A stretch of 63,718 nt of DNA from Anaerolineales bacterium (GTDB lineage Bacteria; Chloroflexota; Anaerolineae; Anaerolineales; Villigracilaceae). Of this stretch, positions 9,100 through 16,891 are shown in pieces; within the stretch, counting starts at the first letter, position 1; each line of letters starts with the position of its first letter. The DNA is taken from contig JAFGMV010000006.1 of the NCBI GenBank assembly GCA_016927315.1, positions 1-63,718 on the forward strand. Reading direction: 5' to 3'. Under the pieces are notes generated by a model, which did no database searches, was not told the origin of the DNA, and saw only the letters and a program-made list of their open reading frames with translations. The position numbers were made by a program, and so were the translations under genes.

Positions 9100-9611
9100 A
9101 TGCCGCAAGAGCGATTACCAGTGCGCAAGATCAAAGCAGGCCTACGATTACATCATGAAGCCGGAATATCCAACCGGGCCATAGCCAGGGCATGCAGCCT
9201 CTCCAACAGCACAGTGGGAGAATACCTGGCGAGAGCAGAACAGCTGGGCTGGGCTGAGCTGGCTGCTGCCGGAGTGTGCGCATCTTCGATGAGCAGTACA
9301 ACCTGGTGGCCACCCACGGACGTGCCAGCCAGGCTGGACAGCGTCTCACTCACCTGGCACACCTGCCGCCCAACAAGCTGCCCGGCCTGATCCAGGACCG
9401 CGACAACTTGCTGGCGGAAGCGCAAACCATTGGGCCAGCGCTCTTGCAAATCATGCGGGACTTGCTCAATGACCCGCTGCTCTACCGGCTGCCCACAGCC
9501 GGACGGCTGGTACGGCTGGGGAAGCGCTTTGGCGCAGAACGGCTGGAAGCGGCTGTCTCCTTTGTATTTCGTGACAACCCTATTTTCTCACATATCTTGC
9601 CCCTAAACTGA
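9100..9611 (+). pseudogene. istA: IS21-family IstA transposase remnant with internal deletion
   Basis: The start (ATG at 9100 with GAGG upstream) encodes a typical IstA N-terminus, including the helix-turn-helix (LHHEAGISNRAIARACSLSN, then STVGEYLARAEQ). After about 55 residues the frame changes. From ~9265 a second frame encodes what looks like the IstA C-terminus (RIFDEQYNLVATHGRA, LPTAGRLVRLGKRFGAERLEAA). The catalytic DDE core between these parts, several hundred residues in intact IstA, is missing. No IstB ATPase follows. It is a dead element; the family call rests on my recognition of both ends. Confidence 0.75.
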
Positions 9612-9633
9612 CATGCACCCATGCAGACTGTTA

Positions 9634-9678
9634 GCGCAAAGTAGTAATGTCCCTTTTACGCAAAGTTAAAATGTCCCC
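9634..9678 (+). repeat. Transposon end with doubled 20-bp motif
   Basis: Two direct copies, GCGCAAAGTAGTAATGTCCC (9634-9653) and ACGCAAAGTTAAAATGTCCC (9658-9677), sit just before a transposase fragment. Such doubled ends are transposase binding sites in several IS families. The matching right end is not found nearby, so the element is truncated. Confidence 0.55.
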
Positions 9679-9694
9679 TTCGGAGGACAAGAAA

Positions 9695-9936
9695 GTGGAC
9701 AGCATACTAAAGATGAACGGCAAAGAAATAAGCAGACTGGAAGTGATGCAACGATTGAGAGAAAAAAGCCTGAGCCAAAAAAAGCGGCCAAAATGATCTG
9801 GGTGAGTGTACGGCAAGTGAAGCGTCTGTACAAAGCCTACCGAGAACAAGGAGCGGCTGGATTGGTTTCCCGGCGGCGTGGACGGGATCATTTCTACTTT
9901 ACTAAAGAGTGGACACCGCATTCAATCAGCGCCTGA
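9695..9936 (+). pseudogene. Truncated transposase N-terminus with -1 frame change at A7
   Basis: A GTG start at 9695 has GGAGG eight bases before it. The first frame encodes NGKEISRLEVMQRLREKSLS and then meets CAA AAA AAG and soon a stop. In the -1 frame the helix-turn-helix continues (AAKMIWVSVRQVKRLYKAYR, then EQGAAGLVSRRRG), as in transposases that open with a winged helix-turn-helix (ISNCY or IS481-like). Homology ends near 9888 and the frame stops at 9936. The catalytic domain is absent. The A AAA AAG heptamer is either a programmed -1 frameshift site or a decay or assembly error. Confidence 0.6.
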
Positions 9937-9957
9937 CACATACCTGCCACATTTCCG

Positions 9958-9966
9958 TGCTATGCT
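9958..9966 (+). promoter_or_regulatory. Extended -10 element for the response regulator
   Basis: TGC-TATGCT ends six bases before the ATG at 9973. This predicts transcription beginning at or next to the start codon. I see no good -35 box, which extended -10 promoters can lack. Confidence 0.4.
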
Positions 9967-9972
9967 TAAGAC

Positions 9973-10689
9973 ATGCCCCAACGAATATTGGTCGTCGACG
10001 ATGAGCCTGCTGTCACGGACCTGCTGGTCTACAACCTGCGCAAAGCCCATTATGAGGTCCTGACCGCAGCAGATGGCTGTTCTGCCCTGGCCCGAGCCAG
10101 GGCAGAACAGCCAGACCTGATCCTGCTGGACCTGATGCTGCCGCAGGTCGATGGCCTGGACATCTGCCGGGAACTGCGCAAGACCAGCGCCGTTCCGATC
10201 ATCATGATTACAGCCCGGGGAGAAGAGATTGACCGGGTGGTCGGCCTGGAACTGGGCGCGGACGACTATGTCACCAAGCCCTTCAGTGTGCGAGAACTCA
10301 TGGCGCGCGTGAAAGCTGTCCTGCGCCGGACACAAGACAAACGCCGAAGCGCTCTTCCCATAACGCAGATCACCGGCCCCGGCGGATTGAGGTTGGAGAC
10401 AGATACCCGCCTGGCAGCTGTGGGTGAAACCTCACTGGAATTGACCCGCCTGGAATTCGACCTGCTTTACCACCTGCTCGATAACGCCGGGCGGGTGCTG
10501 ACCCGGGAACAATTACTCGAACAAGTCTGGGGTTACGATTTCGCCGGGGATACCCGGTCGGTAGACAGCGCCATCAAACGCCTCAGGTCTAAACTGCGGA
10601 ATGCCAACCGTGAAGCAGACGACCTCGAATCGGTGCGCGGGGTCGGTTACAGATTTGTAAAGAATTCAAGCCACACAGGATACCAATGA
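9973..10689 (+). CDS. OmpR/PhoB-type response regulator
   Basis: A 238-residue two-component regulator. The receiver domain (1-120) has acidic pocket D9/D10/E11, phospho-acceptor D53, T80 and K102. The winged-helix domain (~135-232) carries LTRLEFDLLYHLLDNAGRVLTREQLLEQVWG and the recognition region SVDSAIKRLRSKL. It is followed after 59 bases by a sensor kinase on the same strand, its likely partner. The sensed signal is unknown; the pair resembles PhoPR/PhoBR-type systems. No ribosome binding site is visible before the ATG, in line with a leaderless transcript. Confidence 0.93.
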   Translation: MPQRILVVDDEPAVTDLLVYNLRKAHYEVLTAADGCSALARARAEQPDLILLDLMLPQVDGLDICRELRKTSAVPIIMITARGEEIDRVVGLELGADDYVTKPFSVRELMARVKAVLRRTQDKRRSALPITQITGPGGLRLETDTRLAAVGETSLELTRLEFDLLYHLLDNAGRVLTREQLLEQVWGYDFAGDTRSVDSAIKRLRSKLRNANREADDLESVRGVGYRFVKNSSHTGYQ

Positions 10690-10748
10690 GCATGACGGAG
10701 AGCAAACACATTGTTCCCTTGCAATTCTATGTATCTTCCTAAAGCGCT

Positions 10749-12197
10749 ATGCAAACAACGCTTCGCACACGCCTGACGTATACGACCCTGGGAGTCCTGG
10801 TACTGGGGATGGGACTGGCCGCAGCCTTCTCCTGGATGACAGTCGAAAGATTGTATCTCGACACCCAGCGAGAGAACCTTCTGGCCCAGGCCCAGTTGTA
10901 TGCAGCCGACCTGCAGGGTATCCCGATCCCTCCTGCTGAAGACCCATACAGCCAGGTCAGCAATGTGATGCCCGGTATCCACAGCCGTGTCTTTGAAGAA
11001 GAAAATGGCGCCGTGGTCGGCCTGCCCCTGCCCGAAGGCGCTCAGAGGATCAAGGTCCCGCCTGCAGAGCAAAGCAGCTTCGTTTCCCGCACAGACCTGG
11101 TCCGGCGCCCCGAGATTGATTCCGCCCTGAAGGGGACCCCGGCGGCGGCGGTCCGGCGGGTGGCTTCAGCAAACAACCGGCGGGTGCTTTACGCCGCCGC
11201 GCCGATCTTTTCTGAAACCGGTACGATCAGCGGCATTGTATACCTGGCCACTCCCCTGCCGGCTGGCGGCCTGCCGCGCGAAATCATCCTGCAGCTGCTG
11301 GGGGCAATCCTGGCCGCAATTCTCCTGGCAACTCTGGCCGGGAACCTGCTGGCCCGGCGCATCACCCGGCCCCTGCAAGAAATTGCCCGGGCGGCCCGCC
11401 TGGTCTCCGATGGCGACCTGGAACAGCAGGTCCCGGCACAGAGCAAGATCCGGGAACTGCGCAGCCTGGGCGGCTCCTTCAACCGCATGACCGCCAGCCT
11501 ACGGCAGGCCGCCCAGGCCAAGACCGCCTTCATCGCTGATGTAACTCACGAACTGCGCACCCCATTGACCGTTATCAAAGGCACAATCGAAACGTTGGAA
11601 GATGGAGCCATCAACGATACCAAAGACCGGGGACCTTTACTGACCGCCATGCAGCGTGAAACCGACCGGTTGATCCGGTTGGTCAACCAGCTGCTGGTCC
11701 TGACCCGCGCCGATGCCGGGGCCCTGCAATTGGACTTAAAAACCATTGATATGGCAACCCTGGCACAGAACCGCTGCCAGCAGATAACCCCGCTGGCGAA
11801 CAAGAAGCGAATAACTCTCTCGGTTCAGGCAGAGAACACGGTGGAAGCACTGGGAGACCCGGACCGGATTGCCCAGATCCTCGACAACCTGCTTGACAAC
11901 GCCATCCGTCATTCCCCGCAAGACGCAGCCGTGATCCTGCGTATAAAAAATGATGGACAGGAACTCTGCTGCACAGTCAGTGACCGGGGACCTGGCATCC
12001 CGGAAGAGCACCTGCCGATGATCTTCGGACGTTTCTACCGGGCAGAAACTTCCCGCGACCGCCAGAGCGGGGGGACGGGATTGGGACTGGCGATCGTTCA
12101 ATCCCTGGTAAAAGCCATGCGAGGACGGGTAAAAGCAGAAAGCCCTCCCGGCGAAGGTACAACCATTTCATTCTGGCTGCCAGCCAGGAAGGATTGA
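10749..12197 (+). CDS. Membrane sensor histidine kinase
   Basis: A 482-residue kinase. One membrane helix (~12-30), an extracytoplasmic domain of about 140 residues and a second helix (~178-200) lead to HAMP (~200-255). HisKA contains H267 in FIADVTHELRTPLTVIKG. The ATPase domain has the N box DNLLDNAIRHSPQD, G1 DRGPGIP and G2 GGTGLGLAIV. It should phosphorylate the response regulator encoded just upstream. The signal domain is not recognisable. It is probably co-transcribed with the regulator. Confidence 0.93.
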   Translation: MQTTLRTRLTYTTLGVLVLGMGLAAAFSWMTVERLYLDTQRENLLAQAQLYAADLQGIPIPPAEDPYSQVSNVMPGIHSRVFEEENGAVVGLPLPEGAQRIKVPPAEQSSFVSRTDLVRRPEIDSALKGTPAAAVRRVASANNRRVLYAAAPIFSETGTISGIVYLATPLPAGGLPREIILQLLGAILAAILLATLAGNLLARRITRPLQEIARAARLVSDGDLEQQVPAQSKIRELRSLGGSFNRMTASLRQAAQAKTAFIADVTHELRTPLTVIKGTIETLEDGAINDTKDRGPLLTAMQRETDRLIRLVNQLLVLTRADAGALQLDLKTIDMATLAQNRCQQITPLANKKRITLSVQAENTVEALGDPDRIAQILDNLLDNAIRHSPQDAAVILRIKNDGQELCCTVSDRGPGIPEEHLPMIFGRFYRAETSRDRQSGGTGLGLAIVQSLVKAMRGRVKAESPPGEGTTISFWLPARKD

Positions 12198-12540
12198 AAG
12201 CAAATTCGGGCTGCACCAGAGATCCCAAGCGCTTGAATAAGCTATCTTCTCTCAACAAAGAACTGACAAGTGCAATGTCCGGTTGGCTCTTGTATATGTT
12301 TTTACCACACCCTCCCCCTCAACCCAGGCGCCGCTGAAACCGGTTTCAATATACCGCCTGGTTTCGACAAGTTCAACCCACGGCGGCTGCCCGCCCAACG
12401 TTTTGGCTTATACTGATAAGGACACGCAAATGGGGTTAACGAAGCGCCAGAAATACTGCCTTCGAACTGCCCAAAAGTTGACTTCCTCCTGCCCTGTCGG
12501 GGGATTAAGATGAGAGAAATCATCCACACAGGAGGTCCTG
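12198..12540. other. Intergenic region before the SIMPL gene
   Basis: About 340 bases with no convincing gene. A TATACT (12409-12414) could be a -10 box for the next gene, but no matching -35 is clear. No terminator hairpin of note was seen after the kinase gene. Confidence 0.35.
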
Positions 12541-13368
12541 ATGGAACAGACAACTACCATCCTCAACCTTGGCCTGACCCTGGTCTTGGGCATACTGGTC
12601 ACTGCGCCTGGCCTGCCGACCCTGGCAGTCCAGGCAGTCGGCGCCCCCACAGCGGCACAGACGCCAACAAAAACGACCTCGACCGAACAGGTTTGTGATA
12701 CAAGCAGGAGCATCCAGGTCAGCGGCGCCGCAGTTGTCAATGTCATACCTGACCGGGTACTGATCCAGCTGGGCAGCGAGTCCAATGACAAGACCCCGCA
12801 AAAGGTCGAAACCGTGAACAGCGCCACCATCAACCGCATTATCCGGTCATTGAAAGCACTGGGGATAGAAGAGAAGGATATTGTCACCGATTACTATATC
12901 ATTCAACCGGTCTATGAATCGTATGACTCCCTGCGCATCAAAGGATACCGGATCGACAATGTCATTGCGATCACCCTGCGCGATATCACGCTGGTCAATC
13001 GAGTGCTGGTGACTTCACTGGAGGCCGGGGCGAACGAAGTGATCAACGTTGAATTCTATCTAAGTGACCTGCGCAAATACCGCGACCAGGCGCGTGAACT
13101 GGCCATGGTCGCCGCCCAGGAGAAAGCCCGGAACCTGGCCTTAGCCGCCGGAGCAAAGACGGGTTGTATTATGCACATCAACGAGAATACCTGGTCCTAT
13201 TACAACGGTTGGTGGCGCCAGCAGGACAACGCCCGCTGGACGCAAAATGTGGTTCAGAATGCGGCCCCCGCCGGCGGCGGCGACGGCGCCCTGTCAGAAG
13301 CGGGACCCGTCAACCTGGGACAGATCTCCGTCAAAGCGGAAGTAAGCGCAACCTTCAGCCTGAAATAG
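12541..13368 (+). CDS. SIMPL-domain (DUF541/BP26-like) exported protein
   Basis: A 275-residue protein with a signal peptide (~1-30) and then a SIMPL domain: IQVSGAAVVNVIPDRVLIQLG, YYIIQPVYE, GYRIDNVIAITLRD, and the conserved AREL-AMVAAQEKARNLALAAG helix. The family forms ring-shaped assemblies in the periplasm or outside the cell; its biochemical role is poorly known. AGGAGG lies just before the ATG. The His/Trp-containing stretch HINENTWSYYNGWWRQQ is unusual for the family. It may belong to the stress response controlled by the preceding two-component pair, but only adjacency suggests this. Confidence 0.88.
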   Translation: MEQTTTILNLGLTLVLGILVTAPGLPTLAVQAVGAPTAAQTPTKTTSTEQVCDTSRSIQVSGAAVVNVIPDRVLIQLGSESNDKTPQKVETVNSATINRIIRSLKALGIEEKDIVTDYYIIQPVYESYDSLRIKGYRIDNVIAITLRDITLVNRVLVTSLEAGANEVINVEFYLSDLRKYRDQARELAMVAAQEKARNLALAAGAKTGCIMHINENTWSYYNGWWRQQDNARWTQNVVQNAAPAGGGDGALSEAGPVNLGQISVKAEVSATFSLK

Positions 13369-13507
13369 TAGTCACGGTCGGCCCAGCTACTGCGCTATAA
13401 GTACTGCCGCGTACCGTGTCCCTCTCCCGTGTTTCTTTCCTGCCCCGGTGCGGCAGGACATAACCAGGAAACGAATGATAATTTTAGGCTATCACATCCT
13501 TAAGGAA

Positions 13508-13533
13508 CCCCGACCCGGGAAGCCCGGTCGGGG
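13508..13533. terminator. GC-rich hairpin after the SIMPL gene
   Basis: CCCCGACC(C)GGG pairs with CCCGGTCGGGG across loop AAG with one bulged C. There is no T tract on the + side, so termination is uncertain. It directly abuts the SDR remnant. Confidence 0.4.
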
Positions 13534-13850
13534 AAAGCGGCCGTCGTGACCGGAGCGGGCGGCAGGATTGGCTGCGCAACCTGCCGCCCGCTGGTTTGGC
13601 TGGGTGCGAAAGTCGTGATCGCTGAAATCAACAAACGGACTGGGGCGCAGGCAGTGAAGGCAGTATCTGGGGACTGAAAAAAAGCCCATCAGGAACGGCC
13701 GGGGCAATATCGTAATCAACAATGCCACAATCGCGCCCTTGGGAGCTGTCGAAGACCTGAAGATCAAAACCTGGGATGCCAGCTATCAGGTCAACCTGCG
13801 GGGACCGGCGCTGCTGGCGAAGGCGTTTATCCCTGGGATGCACAGCCCGG
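13534..13850 (+). pseudogene. Decayed short-chain dehydrogenase fragment
   Basis: Frame one reads AAVVTGAGGRIG...GAKVVIAEIN, the Rossmann start of an SDR. It stops after about 45 codons. A second frame then reads NIVINNATIAPLGAVEDL, followed by WDASYQVNLRGPALLAKAFI, the NNAG and alpha-4 region. About 30-40 residues between them are missing, as is everything after ~residue 110, including the YxxxK site. The fragment ends where antisense hydrolase sequence begins. Confidence 0.65.
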
Positions 13851-14079
13851 CCAGGTTCGCCGAACCCGGACCGCCATGCGGGAACAACAATACCGGCGCG
13901 CCGGTCGCAGACCCGCGAAGCCAAATCCACGGGTGCTCATCACCGAGCCGGACCTTTTCTAACCGGTTTATCCCCGCTTTGCCTGATGGCGCTGGTCCGG
14001 ACCGGAAGACGACCAGGATAAAACCAACCATGCTGAGAACCCATACGACCAGCTGCTTTTTTCGGTCCCAACCGGCCAT
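13851..14079 (-). pseudogene. Truncated alpha/beta hydrolase, N-terminal part only
   Basis: The minus strand encodes an N-terminal membrane helix, then INRLEKVRLGDEHPWIWLRG and PVLLFPHGGPGSANL, the oxyanion-loop region of prolyl-aminopeptidase-like hydrolases (normally LFLHGGPG). Everything after, including the catalytic Ser, Asp and His, is lost at the junction with the SDR fragment. Its ATG overlaps the stop of the preceding FMN-reductase-like gene (TAATG), so it was once the translationally coupled last gene of that operon. Confidence 0.6.
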
Positions 14080-15335
14080 TATTCAAATGGCCGGTCAAAA
14101 CGCTGCTCGTATGACCCGTTCTCCTTCAGCATACCGTCAAAATAGGAATGTGCGATCGGTAAACGCAGGAAGAAACGAAAAAGCGGACCTAACACACGCG
14201 GGTACCGCTCAGGGCTGGCAATTTCCTGCAAAACCCCGGGGTTGAACCGTTCACCGGATGCCAGCCCAATACCTAACGACTGCAGGTTCCTGAATAGCCT
14301 GGCATTCATGGCGGCCGTCATGAGGCGCGTCCCTTCCCCATTCCCCTTAACCACCGTGCCCAGGTAAGGACTGCCCAGTCGTTCTGCCAGCCTTTCAACA
14401 TAGCGCTCCACATAGCGGGAATGCAGGCCTTCGGGAAACCCGGACTGGATCACGAACCCGAGCGGGGGATTTTTCCTGCGTTCCAATAGAGGCCCCAGGG
14501 CTTCAAAGAAATGCTTGGTGATCCCGGGCATCGAGTCGGTGTAGAGCGGGAAACCAATCAGGGCACAATCCGCTTTGGCGAAAGCCTGAACCATCTCACC
14601 CGTTTGTTTCAAACATACCAGGTGGTGCATCTCACTCGGACCGGCGAACCCTTTGGCTATTTCCTGAAGAAAGATCGGCGTATTTCCTTTCCGCCCCCTT
14701 GGCGAACCATTCAAGAGGGTCAGCCGCGCCGGAGATGCGATCGACACACCTTGCGTGGCAGAATAGTATTCCGGCAGCGGCAGTCCCGTGGAGGGATGGG
14801 TGATCCTGCCTGCCAAATCTTCGATTGGAGTTTCAGTTGTTAAAGAAAACTCCAGGCGGGTTTTGAAGTTTAAAGCCGTTCGACAGTAGATATCCGTGAC
14901 AATCTTCAGGTCGCGTTCATCAGTGAAAGGTTCTTTTTCCAGCAGCAGACCAACACGCGGTGATTTCGGGTAACGCCGTACGTGATGGGCCTCTCCCCGG
15001 TCTACTTCCATATAGGGGTGGATAAGCGGCAGGTGTTTATCATTGGCTCGCTTCAACAATTCGCTCGGGAACCCCATCACGAGCGGCGCCGCCCATAATA
15101 CAAAATCGGCATTGATCACTGCCCGGTCCATCTCGGGGGATTGGTCCGAGTTTACACACTGCCCGGGCGTCTTGACCCAACAACCCCAGCACCCAATACA
15201 GTATCGCAGCGTCAACTCGCGCAAATGGATCAGGACGACTGAGTTGGACTGATCTTCCAGGACTTTCTTAAGAGCGAGCAGATAATCGTCAAAACCAGAC
15301 GACCGGGGGTTTCCGTTAAGTATTGTGATCTTCAT
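14079..15335 (-). CDS. Tandem flavodoxin-fold NAD(P)H:FMN reductase-like protein
   Basis: A 418-residue protein holding two FMN-reductase-like domains in one chain. Domain one (~1-195) has KITILNGNPRSSGFDDYL and the cysteine cluster CIGCWGCWVKTPGQC typical of NADPH-dependent FMN reductases and iron-sulfur flavoproteins. Domain two (~200-400) restarts with LTLLNGSPRGRKGNT but lacks that cluster. Usual family members have one domain of ~180-200 residues. ATG 15335 overlaps the previous stop (TGATG). It probably handles electrons in the same redox operon as the flavodoxin and the membrane ferredoxin; substrates are unknown. Confidence 0.82.
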   Translation of the reverse strand: MKITILNGNPRSSGFDDYLLALKKVLEDQSNSVVLIHLRELTLRYCIGCWGCWVKTPGQCVNSDQSPEMDRAVINADFVLWAAPLVMGFPSELLKRANDKHLPLIHPYMEVDRGEAHHVRRYPKSPRVGLLLEKEPFTDERDLKIVTDIYCRTALNFKTRLEFSLTTETPIEDLAGRITHPSTGLPLPEYYSATQGVSIASPARLTLLNGSPRGRKGNTPIFLQEIAKGFAGPSEMHHLVCLKQTGEMVQAFAKADCALIGFPLYTDSMPGITKHFFEALGPLLERRKNPPLGFVIQSGFPEGLHSRYVERYVERLAERLGSPYLGTVVKGNGEGTRLMTAAMNARLFRNLQSLGIGLASGERFNPGVLQEIASPERYPRVLGPLFRFFLRLPIAHSYFDGMLKENGSYEQRFDRPFE

Positions 15336-16156
15336 CAATTCTCCATTTCCAATGCCCGCTGCACTATTCCCAACAGCCAGGCTTCTTCCATGGGCACCTG
15401 TTCAACCAATCTAGCCGCAGCAATAACCGGATACCAGGCCCGGATCTCTCCATCAGTGACCGGCCTGACCCGGCGATATTCAAGTAAATATTGAACAAAC
15501 ATGACCGCCCGGCCCAGATGCAATAACCACTTTTTAATTCCCTGCTCATTGTACAACCAGTAAGGCGTTTCGAACATCAAGGAAGTCCGGGCAACATCTG
15601 CAGCCGGATTCCCTTTTACCGCAGTCATCCAGTCGATGACCACCGGTCCCCTCGGGGAGAACACCACATTATCCGGATGATAGTCCCCGTGGCAGATGAA
15701 CTCACCATCCGGCAAGGTGTGTAAACGCTGGAGCAGGCGGTCTTTTGCCTTCCTGTCCAGCTGGGAAGCTTTCAAAATATTGTCTTCAAGGCGTTTGCGC
15801 TGCGAAGGGAATTCCTTCCCGACAGTCCGGTGCATGTCGGCCTGAACTCCTGCAAACGAACGCACCAGTCCAAACATCGACCAGGGCTTGGTTAACAGAA
15901 GCCGGATCATGGAGGGCCCTTCCACACGTTCATAAATGATCCCGTTCCTTCCATCGATCTCTTCCCGACCGATGACTGCAGGAGCCGCCAGGCCGGCCTG
16001 ATATGCCAGGCTGGTGAGATTGAACTCACAAGCCGCCCATTCTTCAGGAAAGTCCTGGTGGAATAACTTTATTACTTGAGCGTCTTCCCGGCTATAGACA
16101 TCCGCAGTACGCCCCTGACCAATAAGCTCCATTCCAGCCATGCTGCCCGCTTTCAT
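15335..16156 (-). CDS. Aminoglycoside phosphotransferase-fold kinase-like protein
   Basis: A 273-residue protein with the APH/choline-kinase fold: nucleotide loop IGQGRTADVYS, Lys in VIKLFH, catalytic loop HGDYHPDNVVF and the metal Asp in VIDWMTA. In this fold it transfers phosphate from ATP to a small alcohol or amine. The substrate cannot be told from sequence; being in a redox operon argues against a simple antibiotic-resistance role. It lies four bases after the flavodoxin gene and overlaps the next start, so it is fully operonic. Confidence 0.85.
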   Translation of the reverse strand: MKAGSMAGMELIGQGRTADVYSREDAQVIKLFHQDFPEEWAACEFNLTSLAYQAGLAAPAVIGREEIDGRNGIIYERVEGPSMIRLLLTKPWSMFGLVRSFAGVQADMHRTVGKEFPSQRKRLEDNILKASQLDRKAKDRLLQRLHTLPDGEFICHGDYHPDNVVFSPRGPVVIDWMTAVKGNPAADVARTSLMFETPYWLYNEQGIKKWLLHLGRAVMFVQYLLEYRRVRPVTDGEIRAWYPVIAAARLVEQVPMEEAWLLGIVQRALEMEN

Positions 16157-16160
16157 TTAT

Positions 16161-16739
16161 TTATGTTAAGGCTAGTGCACCGGCCCACTGCCTGATCGCG
16201 TCCCAATTCCGACGGTCACCGGGCTGGGCCTGGATCACCAACAGCACAAACAGCTTCTGCAGAAAATTCAGACGATAGAGATCCAGCCTCCCGCCAAAAA
16301 TTGCGATGTTGACCGGTTTGACTGCCGGAGCGGCTCTCAAGATCGGTTGAATATAATGATCCAGAGTGGTATAGCGCTCCTTGGCGTTCAGCCGTTCCGG
16401 ATTCTGTGGTCGAACGGCCAGCTTTTCATCAATGGTCACCGGCGTACCGCTGACGCTGGTGGTATCTAACCTGGTCAGGTTCATGCAGGTAATGAACAAC
16501 GCCACCGGCATACTGCTCAAGACCGGTTGGTTTCTCTTCAAAAATGCAGCGGCCGAGCGATGCCAGCCTACGATCATGGGCGCACCCAGGACCACGGCCT
16601 GGTAGGCCGACAGGTCAGAAACCTGCTCAAGGGGCAAAACATCAACCTGGACGCCATTTTTTTTAATTTCGTCGCCTATCGCATTGGCGACCTCCATTGT
16701 GGTACCGGTATTGGTTGCATAAGCGACCAAGGCTTTCAT
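16161..16739 (-). CDS. Flavodoxin-domain protein
   Basis: A 192-residue protein with the FMN-binding loop ATNTGTTMEVANAIG near the start and AVVLGAPMIVGWHRSA, as in flavodoxin-domain (protoporphyrinogen-oxidase HemG-like) proteins. A hydrophobic C-terminal segment (~150-170, LNFLQKLFVLLVIQA) could touch the membrane, as in HemG-like proteins. GGAGA precedes the ATG at 16739, so I rejected an upstream TTG. It likely exchanges electrons with the membrane ferredoxin encoded upstream in the same operon. Confidence 0.83.
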   Translation of the reverse strand: MKALVAYATNTGTTMEVANAIGDEIKKNGVQVDVLPLEQVSDLSAYQAVVLGAPMIVGWHRSAAAFLKRNQPVLSSMPVALFITCMNLTRLDTTSVSGTPVTIDEKLAVRPQNPERLNAKERYTTLDHYIQPILRAAPAVKPVNIAIFGGRLDLYRLNFLQKLFVLLVIQAQPGDRRNWDAIRQWAGALALT

Positions 16740-16752
16740 ACTGTGTTCTCCA

Positions 16753-16881
16753 TTATCCAAACATGAATGAAATAAGGATCCGAATCAATCCTGGCAGCTT
16801 AACCGCAATCACTGCGAACAGCACCGGGGAAAACAGCAGGGACCCACTACTTTCTACGTAGAATTGATAGTAAAGTTGCAT
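16753..16881 (-). CDS. Possible 42-residue single-helix membrane protein
   Basis: Between the ferredoxin and flavodoxin genes an ATG at 16881 opens a 42-codon frame ending in a hydrophobic helix (LLFSPVLFAVIAVKLPGLIR, then ILISFMFG). GAGG lies about 11 bases before the ATG. Its stop lies 13 bases before the flavodoxin start, which fits the packed operon. A longer in-frame version would overlap the ferredoxin gene. There is no known family; it may be a small subunit anchoring the flavodoxin to the membrane ferredoxin. Chance is possible. Confidence 0.35.
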   Translation of the reverse strand: MQLYYQFYVESSGSLLFSPVLFAVIAVKLPGLIRILISFMFG

Positions 16882-16891
16882 ATCAAGGCGA

